A DNA stretch of 5,031 bases from Acidobacteriota bacterium (lineage in GTDB: Bacteria > Planctomycetota > Phycisphaerae > WQYP01 > JAJZKJ01): positions 1 through 5,031 of the forward strand of contig JAJZKJ010000219.1 of assembly GCA_021804195.1 (NCBI GenBank). The letters are read 5' to 3'. This document shows, piece after piece, positions 1 through 5,031 of the stretch (the first letter of the stretch is position 1; every line of letters begins with the position of its first letter). The position numbers and the translations under genes are program-made. A model generated the notes under the pieces. That model saw nothing but the letters and a program-made list of their open reading frames with translations. It was not told where the DNA came from and did not search any database.

Positions 1-685
1 GTTTCGTGTGCACGCCATCAACGGGTGGCGGCGTCTTTTCCCGGCCGGCGGCCAGGGCGGCGGCATTGGGCACATCGTCGCTGGGAGGAACGGTGATGGG
101 GCCGAATTTTGTCCACGACTGGCCGTTGTTGGTCGAGCGGTCGATCCACGCATTCCACTTGCCGTTTTCCACCGACGATCCGGCCACGATAGTTCCGTCG
201 GCGAGCACCAGCGGCTTGTCCTTGATGGGACCCAGAATGCCGTCCGGAAGATCCTCGGCCGCGCTCCAGGTGCGGCCATCGTTATCGCTCCACTTGCGCG
301 CGCCCTTCCAGGTGGTGGTGTGTTTGCCGTACTTGTAATAGAGCCACAGCCGCCCGTCGCGGGTATGGAAGAGCACCGGATTCCAGCACGCCACGCCATG
401 GCCGCTGGCCAGCACCACGGGTTTGCTCCACACGCCGTCGTGCAGCCGCGCGCCGTAGATCTTCACATCCGGCGCGCCTTCGTACGGACCGCCGAACCAC
501 GCCGCCATCACGTCGCCGTTCTTGAGTTGCACCACGGTGGACGCGTGCGTGTAGCGCGGTGTGCCCGGCCACGCCTTGGCGGTGCCCTGAGGCGGAAAGA
601 TCAGGCCGTCGCCGTTTTGCGCATGTGCCAGGGGCATCCCGAAACACAATAGAAACAATATCGCCGCGCATCTTTTCAATTGCAT
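1..685 (-). CDS. Secreted BNR/Asp-box sialidase-like protein, 3' end cut by the window
   Basis: The first 228 codons are visible and the gene runs off the left edge without a stop. Residues 1-22 form a Sec signal peptide: basic start (MQLKR), hydrophobic core ILFLLCF, likely cleavage after AHA. Two Asp-boxes of the form SxNxGx(T/S)W lie at residues 133-140 (SDNDGRTW) and 184-191 (STNNGQSW), the hallmark of six-bladed sialidase-type propellers. Other landmarks are HASTVV (47-52), NGDVMAAWFGG (56-66), APDVKIY (71-77), CWNPVLF (100-106), YYKYG (116-120) and GILGPIK (149-155). These match the BNR_2-type 'sialidase family protein' group as I remember it, found in bacteria and plants. The classical sialidase FRIP motif is not seen, so sialic acid need not be the substrate and the specificity is unknown. 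The start at 685 is supported by a strong Shine-Dalgarno and by the signal peptide. The gene follows the GH29 fucosidase after 13 bases and is probably co-transcribed with it. Fold assignment is firm; the enzymatic reaction is not. Confidence 0.85.
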   Translation of the reverse strand, partial: MQLKRCAAILFLLCFGMPLAHAQNGDGLIFPPQGTAKAWPGTPRYTHASTVVQLKNGDVMAAWFGGPYEGAPDVKIYGARLHDGVWSKPVVLASGHGVACWNPVLFHTRDGRLWLYYKYGKHTTTWKGARKWSDNDGRTWSAAEDLPDGILGPIKDKPLVLADGTIVAGSSVENGKWNAWIDRSTNNGQSWTKFGPITVPPSDDVPNAAALAAGREKTPPPVDGVHTK

Positions 686-691
686 CGTCTG

Positions 692-700
692 TCACCTCTT
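692..700 (-). promoter_or_regulatory. Ribosome binding site of the sialidase-like gene, overlapping the fucosidase stop codon
   Basis: Read on the minus strand the junction is TAA-GAGGTGA-CAGACG-ATG. The purine-rich AAGAGGTGA shares its first two bases with the TAA stop of the upstream GH29 gene, and its GAGGTGA core ends 6 bases before the ATG at 685. This close fit to the 16S anti-Shine-Dalgarno complement fixes the start of the sialidase-like gene. It also suggests that ribosomes finishing the fucosidase could reinitiate on the next gene. Confidence 0.75.
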
Positions 701-2357
701 AGTTGGCCTTGAATTGGGGGCCGGAATGTTTGCGGTTCAACATGGCGTGCTCATCGCCGCAGCCGCTTGTCGCACTGCGGGCAGACAGAATGCGGAATGT
801 AAACGCCGGCTCGTCGGGCTCGGTCTTGGGAAGATCGATAAAGAGCCCGTCTGCTCCCTGGCTGAAGTGGAGCATGCCGCCGCCGAGCATCTTCACCGAG
901 CACACCGGCCCGTTCAGATAGGGCGTGCCGTGGAACAGGGTGCGGATTTGCAGCTTGCCGCTTGTGGGCCAGCCCAGATCGATGGCGTAGAGCGCGCCGT
1001 TGTGCGTGGTGAAGCGAATATCGGCGGGCGTGTAATGCTGCCGGTCGGTATTCTTGGCCGAGCTCTTCACCAGCGTCGGCCCTTCGCCGTACACATACCA
1101 CGGCCGCGAGCCGTAGATCGCCTCGCCGTTCACCTTGAGCCATGCGCCCATTTGTAGCAGCACGTTGCGCTCCTGCACAGGGATGGTTCCATCCGCCTTG
1201 GGACCCACGTCGAGCAGCAGATTGCCGTTCTTGCTCACCACGTCCACCAGTTCGTCGATCAGTGATTGGGCGGTGCGGTAGTGGTCGTGCTTCACGTAGC
1301 CCCAGGAATCCACGCTGATTGACGTATCAGTCTCCCACGGCAGCAGCCGCAGATGATTCAGCTTGCCGCGTTCCACGTCCAGCACCGCCGCGTTGGCGGG
1401 GAAAGCGCCGTCCTTGTAGGTCAACACCACAGGCTGGTGCCGCCGCGCCGCCTGGTTGTAGTAGTAGGCGGCAAAGCGCTTGAGATACGGCCGGAATGCC
1501 GGCTGGCCAATCCACCAGTCAAAGTAGAAAAAGTCTGGATGGTACTTGTCCACAATCTCGGTCGAGCGCGCCAGCCAGTCTTGCAGGAATGCCTTGTTGG
1601 GCGGCAGCCAGCGCTCCAGGTGGTTGGGATTGGGCTCCTTGGTTTCGTTTTCGCCCGGCAGCGCCATGGGTTCGGCAGGCCCGTACAGCCCCGCATAGCG
1701 CGGGTCGCGCACGTCGGAGTTGAACTGCATGCCGCCGTCGTACCACCACCAGTGTTCTGCCCGATGCGACGAAACACCGAAGTGCAGCCCACGCTTGCGT
1801 GCCGCCGCTTCCAGCTCGCCGACGACGTCGATATGCGGGCCCATCCGCACCGAGTTCCATTTGCTGATGGTGGAGTTGTACATGGCGAATCCGTCGCAGT
1901 GCTCGGCCACTTGCACAACGTAGCGCGCTCCGGCGCGCGCAAACAGGTCCACCCACTGGTTGGCGTTGAAGTCCTGGCCGCGAAACATGGGAATGAAGTT
2001 CTTGTAACCGAACTTCGACTGCGGCCCGTAGGTCGCCACCTCATGTTTGAAGGCCGGCGTGCCTTTGATGTACATGTTGCGCGAGTACCATTCGTTTCCG
2101 AATGCCGGAACGGAATAGACGCCCCAGTGGATGAAAATTCCGAACTTGGCGTTGCGAAACCACGTGGGCACCTGATAGCCGCCAAGCGAACGCCAGGTGG
2201 GGGCGAATGGGCCCTGCATGTGCGCACGCACATACGCCAGTTGCCGCTGCACGCGCTGCGCTTCAGTCGTTTTCGCACTGAGCGGCGCGGCCGCGGCAAG
2301 CCCAACGCTCGCGCCAACCAGCAGTCCCCAAAATTGATTGAATCGAATACGGCTCAT
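699..2357 (-). CDS. Secreted GH29 alpha-L-fucosidase family protein
   Basis: Complete gene of 552 residues, near the usual size for secreted GH29 enzymes, which hydrolyse terminal alpha-L-fucose with retention of configuration. Residues 1-28 are a Sec signal peptide (MSRIRF, hydrophobic GLLVGASVGLAAAA, cleavage near PLSA). The catalytic (beta/alpha)8 domain spans roughly 50-425: FGIFIHWGVYSVP (72-84), NEWYS (88-92), EHCDGFAMY (152-160), SSHRAEHWWW (196-205), DFFYFDWWIG (275-284), ERG (329-331), PWE (340-342) and SWGY (351-354). By alignment from memory with the Thermotoga maritima enzyme, D280 is the nucleophile, H77, E89 and H153 are in the sugar pocket, and E329 (less likely E342) is the acid/base candidate. 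A beta-sandwich-like C-terminal domain covers about 428-525, followed by a polar tail. The reading frame stays open upstream to 2597, but the start at 2357 gives a compact signal peptide and avoids overlap with the divergent rhamnosidase; no clear Shine-Dalgarno precedes it. Cys154 sits where the T. maritima enzyme has His. Linkage specificity cannot be read from sequence. Confidence 0.92.
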   Translation of the reverse strand: MSRIRFNQFWGLLVGASVGLAAAAPLSAKTTEAQRVQRQLAYVRAHMQGPFAPTWRSLGGYQVPTWFRNAKFGIFIHWGVYSVPAFGNEWYSRNMYIKGTPAFKHEVATYGPQSKFGYKNFIPMFRGQDFNANQWVDLFARAGARYVVQVAEHCDGFAMYNSTISKWNSVRMGPHIDVVGELEAAARKRGLHFGVSSHRAEHWWWYDGGMQFNSDVRDPRYAGLYGPAEPMALPGENETKEPNPNHLERWLPPNKAFLQDWLARSTEIVDKYHPDFFYFDWWIGQPAFRPYLKRFAAYYYNQAARRHQPVVLTYKDGAFPANAAVLDVERGKLNHLRLLPWETDTSISVDSWGYVKHDHYRTAQSLIDELVDVVSKNGNLLLDVGPKADGTIPVQERNVLLQMGAWLKVNGEAIYGSRPWYVYGEGPTLVKSSAKNTDRQHYTPADIRFTTHNGALYAIDLGWPTSGKLQIRTLFHGTPYLNGPVCSVKMLGGGMLHFSQGADGLFIDLPKTEPDEPAFTFRILSARSATSGCGDEHAMLNRKHSGPQFKAN

Positions 2358-2430
2358 GCGAATGAAACTATCAGACGCCGATGTAGATTGCATTCCCGTC
2401 GTCGGCTGCTGTATCACCGTGAACAGGAAC
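2358..2430. promoter_or_regulatory. Divergent intergenic control region between the fucosidase and rhamnosidase genes
   Basis: These 73 bases separate the two divergent start codons and must hold, or lie next to, promoters for both directions unless the promoters are inside the coding sequences. No strong sigma70 promoter is visible. Plus strand: TTGCAT (2388-2393), 18 bases, then TATCAC (2412-2417), a weak match. Minus strand: GATAGT about 14 bases before the fucosidase ATG, without a convincing -35. An imperfect inverted repeat brackets the middle: CAGACGCCGA (2372-2381) and TCGGCTGCTG (2402-2411), 8 of 10 positions complementary, separated by 20 bases. It could be an operator for a shared regulator or chance in GC-rich DNA. 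AGGA (2425-2428) lies only 2 bases before the rhamnosidase ATG, too close for a good Shine-Dalgarno. Confidence 0.45.
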
Positions 2431-5031
2431 ATGCCCGCCAGCCCGCCCATCTTTTCCCTTCCAACTCGCATCCTCAATGCCCGCGTCGTGCTTGTGGTTG
2501 TCTTTTGCATCGCGGCCTGGGGCGCCGGCGCGCAATCGTCCCGCCCGGTATCCGATCTGCTTGCGCCCGGCGGCCTGCGCTCGAACGGCTGGCGCAATCC
2601 GCTCGCCGTCAGCAGCTTGCGCCCGCAATTTTCCTGGCGGTTGAGCGCCGCTTCGCCGTCGCTGCACGGCGTAATCCAGACGGCCTACCGCATTGAGGTC
2701 AGCGCGGCGGGCCGCGGCTTTGCCTCCGCAAATCACATTCTCTGGAACAGCGGCATCGTTCACAGCGCGGCAACCTCCGGCATCGCCTACGCCGGCCCCG
2801 CGCTCCAGCCGCGGCATGAATATGCATGGCGCGTTCGCGTGTGGGACGCGCGCGGGCGCGCCTCAGCGTGGAGCGCCGTCGCGCATTGGAGCCAGGCGCC
2901 GGTCTGGCATGCGCACTGGATCCAGGCGCCAAACAACAGCCCCACCGCGCCCATGCCGCTCTTTCGCAAGAGCTTCAGCCTTGCGCGGCCGGTTGCCCGC
3001 GCCGTCCTCTACGCCTCCGGCCTCGGCCAGAATGAGCTTTTCATCAACGGCCGCAAGGTGAGCAACGATCTCCTCACCCCCGGCTGGAGCGACTATCGCA
3101 AGACGGTCTTCTATGACAGCTACAACGTCACCTCCCTGCTGCGGCGCGGATCAAATGTGCTCGGCGTGATGCTGGGCAACGGCATGTATCGGGTGCTGCA
3201 TACGCCCGGTCGCTACACCAAATTCGCGGGCAGCTTCGGGCCGCCCAGGTGCATCGTGCAGCTTGACATTGAATTTGCCGGCGGCGGCGCAGTCGAGATC
3301 GACAGCGACGGAAGCTGGAAGACGCTGCCCGGCCCGATCACGTTCTCATCTACCTACGGCGGCGAGGACTACGATGCCCGCCGCAATCCGCGCGGCTGGG
3401 ACCGCCCTGGATTCAACGCCGCGAACTGGCAGGCAGCCGTAGTCACCGCCGGTCCCGGCGGCGCGCTCACGCCTGAGCTTGCGCCGCCCATCCGCGTGAT
3501 GCATATTTACTCACCGGTCAAAATCACGCATCCCGCCCCCGGCATCGCCGTCTACGACTTCGGCCAGAATTTTGCCGGCTGGCCCGCCATTCGCGTCGAA
3601 GGGCGCGCCGGCGCGGTGGTCAAGCTCATTCCCGGCGAGCTGCTCGACCAGCGCGGCTTTGTTACGCAGCGCGGCTCCGGCGGCCCGCAGTGGTTCTCTT
3701 ACACGCTGCGCGGCGGCGCAATCGAAAGCTGGCATCCGCGCTTCAGTTATTACGGCTTTCGTTACGTGGAAGTGCAAGGCGCAACGATGCGCAACGGCGT
3801 GCGCCTCGTAAGCATACGCGGCCAGGCGATCCATTCGTCGTCCCGGCGGGCGGGCAGCTTTGTTTCATCCAGCACGCTGTTGAACCGCATTCACATGCTC
3901 ATCCTGCACGCCATCGAAAACAACTCCATGAGCATCTTCACCGATTGCCCGCACCGTGAAAAGCTCGGCTGGCTTGAGCAAACGCACCTGATGGCCTCGT
4001 CGATGCTCTATGACTTCAACTTTGCGCATCTCTACGCCGCCACCATGCGCAACATCGCCGGCGCGCAGAGAACCAGCGGAAGCAAAGCCGGCATGGTGCC
4101 GGAGGTCGCGCCGCAATATGTCGTCTTCCCCCAAAAATACGATGTCTTCAACGATTCGCCGGAGTGGGGCAGCGCCGCCGTGCTTGTGCCCTGGTATCTC
4201 TACAAGCGCACCGGCAACCGCAGCTTTCTGGCCGCGCAGTTCGGCGTGATGCGCCGTTACGTGGCCTATCTCCGCACCCGCGCTCACAACGGCATCGTCG
4301 CCTACGGCCTGGGCGATTGGTACGACGTTGGTCCCGGCCCGCCCGGCTTTTCGCAGCTCACTTCGCTGGGCGTAACCGCGACAGCCATCTACTACCAGGA
4401 TTTGCAAGTGATGCGGAAGGCCGCTGCGCTCCTTGGCTACAGCGCGGAAAGCGCAAGCTATGAGCGGCAAGCCGCGCAGGTGCGCGCCGCATTCAATGCG
4501 CGCTTCTTCCATCCCGCGCTGCACATCTACGACAAAGGCAGCCAGACCGCGCAAGCCATGCCGCTGGTGCTGGGCATGGTTCCTGCGGGGCAGCACGCCG
4601 CGGTGCTGCATGCGCTGGTAGCCAACATTCGCGCCCACCACAACCACACCACCGCCGGCGACATCGGCTTCCACTACGTGGTCGATGCGCTGATGGACAA
4701 TGGCCGCTCCGATGTTTTGCTCGCCATGCTGTTGCGCACCGATGCGCCCAGTTACGGCTATCAGCTTGCCCAAGGCGCCACTTCGCTGACTGAATCGTGG
4801 AATGCGAATCGGGACGACTCGCAGGACCACCTCATGCTCGGCGACGCGGAAGAGTGGTTCTATCGCGGTCTGGGCGGCATTCAGATCGACATGGCCCGGC
4901 AGGGAGCCGCGCGGCTCGTGCTCGATCCCGCCGTGCTCAGCCCGGTCCAATGGGTGCGTACCCGTTATCGCTCTGCGCTCGGCCTCATTGAAAGCGACTG
5001 GCGGCGTGAAGCGTCGCAGACTGTCTACAAC
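2431..5031 (+). CDS. Secreted GH78 alpha-L-rhamnosidase, 3' end cut by the window
   Basis: The frame is open for 867 codons to the right edge with no stop. GH78 enzymes release terminal alpha-L-rhamnose with inversion. Residues 1-34 are a signal peptide: NAR, hydrophobic VVLVVVFCIAAW, then GAGA with cleavage before Q35. An N-terminal beta-sandwich follows (about 40-157: NPLAV, RPQFSWRL, QTAYRIEV, YAWRVRVWD). A second beta domain (about 160-345) carries ASGLGQNELFINGRKV, TPGWSDYRKTVFYD and GNGMYR. A third (about 355-470) carries YDFGQNFAGW and FSYYGFRYVEV. The (alpha/alpha)6 catalytic barrel (about 475-825) contains DCPHREKLGWLEQ (505-517), SPEWGSAAVLVPWYLY, GLGDWYDVGPGPPG (626-639) and GATSLTESW (782-790). 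By memory alignment with Bacillus RhaB, E510 is the general acid and E788 the general base. The C-terminal beta domain begins near 826 and is truncated. The ATG at 2431 is chosen for the signal peptide; its Shine-Dalgarno spacing is poor. Divergent from the fucosidase, it probably shares its regulation. Q517 replaces an Asp of RhaB, seemingly a subfamily trait. Confidence 0.93.
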   Translation, partial: MPASPPIFSLPTRILNARVVLVVVFCIAAWGAGAQSSRPVSDLLAPGGLRSNGWRNPLAVSSLRPQFSWRLSAASPSLHGVIQTAYRIEVSAAGRGFASANHILWNSGIVHSAATSGIAYAGPALQPRHEYAWRVRVWDARGRASAWSAVAHWSQAPVWHAHWIQAPNNSPTAPMPLFRKSFSLARPVARAVLYASGLGQNELFINGRKVSNDLLTPGWSDYRKTVFYDSYNVTSLLRRGSNVLGVMLGNGMYRVLHTPGRYTKFAGSFGPPRCIVQLDIEFAGGGAVEIDSDGSWKTLPGPITFSSTYGGEDYDARRNPRGWDRPGFNAANWQAAVVTAGPGGALTPELAPPIRVMHIYSPVKITHPAPGIAVYDFGQNFAGWPAIRVEGRAGAVVKLIPGELLDQRGFVTQRGSGGPQWFSYTLRGGAIESWHPRFSYYGFRYVEVQGATMRNGVRLVSIRGQAIHSSSRRAGSFVSSSTLLNRIHMLILHAIENNSMSIFTDCPHREKLGWLEQTHLMASSMLYDFNFAHLYAATMRNIAGAQRTSGSKAGMVPEVAPQYVVFPQKYDVFNDSPEWGSAAVLVPWYLYKRTGNRSFLAAQFGVMRRYVAYLRTRAHNGIVAYGLGDWYDVGPGPPGFSQLTSLGVTATAIYYQDLQVMRKAAALLGYSAESASYERQAAQVRAAFNARFFHPALHIYDKGSQTAQAMPLVLGMVPAGQHAAVLHALVANIRAHHNHTTAGDIGFHYVVDALMDNGRSDVLLAMLLRTDAPSYGYQLAQGATSLTESWNANRDDSQDHLMLGDAEEWFYRGLGGIQIDMARQGAARLVLDPAVLSPVQWVRTRYRSALGLIESDWRREASQTVYN

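Noticed and set aside
8..652. A 214-codon plus-strand open frame over the sialidase-like gene, and a minus-strand frame at 282-695.
   Set aside because: Both are shadows. The minus-strand frame starting at 685 has a signal peptide, Asp-boxes and a good ribosome binding site; these have none of them.
635..685. Cys14 in the signal peptide of the sialidase-like protein as a lipoprotein attachment site.
   Set aside because: The residues before it are FLL, with no small residue at -1 as a lipobox needs, and a good signal peptidase I site (AHA) follows at residues 20-22.
1..685. Naming the BNR protein nanH or exo-alpha-sialidase.
   Set aside because: Asp-boxes occur in many non-sialidase proteins, the FRIP motif is not seen, and the C-terminal catalytic residues are outside the window.
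2356..2430. An earlier rhamnosidase start at ATG 2356, sharing the CATG with the fucosidase start.
   Set aside because: The added residues (MRMKLSDADVDC and on) do not extend the signal peptide sensibly, no Shine-Dalgarno precedes it, and it would remove all space for promoters.
2358..2597. An 80-codon N-terminal extension of the fucosidase, starting as early as 2597.
   Set aside because: It is Arg/Pro-rich, lacks a signal-peptide shape, and would overlap the signal peptide and N-terminus of the divergent rhamnosidase. Starting at 2357 gives a compact signal peptide.
1353..2696. A 447-codon plus-strand open frame antisense to the fucosidase.
   Set aside because: It is His/Arg/Val-rich with no recognisable domain and lies opposite a gene with clear catalytic motifs. 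Long antisense frames are expected in GC-rich DNA.
3865..4950. A 361-codon minus-strand open frame antisense to the rhamnosidase.
   Set aside because: Its His/Val/Gly-rich composition resembles no known family, and it is fully covered by the GH78 catalytic domain on the other strand.

Overview
The window is a piece of a GC-rich bacterial chromosome carrying three genes for secreted glycan-degrading enzymes, packed with almost no non-coding DNA. Protein style (a GH29 with the SSHRAEHWWW stretch, a GH78 of the DCPHREKLGWLEQ type, a BNR sialidase-like protein) and high GC recall Acidobacteriota of the Terriglobia group. This is an inference from remembered sequence style; no rRNA or marker gene is present.

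Layout. Bases 1-685 (minus) hold the first 228 codons of a secreted BNR/Asp-box sialidase-like protein, cut by the left edge. Bases 699-2357 (minus) hold a complete secreted GH29 alpha-L-fucosidase-type protein of 552 residues. The two are transcribed together: 13 bases separate them, and the downstream Shine-Dalgarno overlaps the fucosidase stop codon. Bases 2358-2430 are a 73-bp divergent intergenic region, the only place in the window where promoters for both directions would be expected. From 2431 to the right edge (plus) runs a secreted GH78 alpha-L-rhamnosidase, 867 codons visible and no stop reached.

How the genes may work together. Each protein starts with a recognisable Sec signal peptide, so all three should act in the periplasm, on the surface or outside the cell. 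A fucosidase and a rhamnosidase facing each other across one short control region, with a sialidase-fold enzyme behind the fucosidase, look like part of a glycan-utilisation locus that trims terminal 6-deoxyhexoses (L-fucose, L-rhamnose) and perhaps a third, acidic or modified sugar. No transporter, regulator or sugar-catabolic gene is visible, so the substrate cannot be fixed.

No RNA gene, mobile element, CRISPR array or clear terminator was seen, and no stretch longer than 73 bases lacks a gene. I see no strong evidence of a wholly new system. The least understood component is the sialidase-like protein, which lacks a recognisable FRIP motif.
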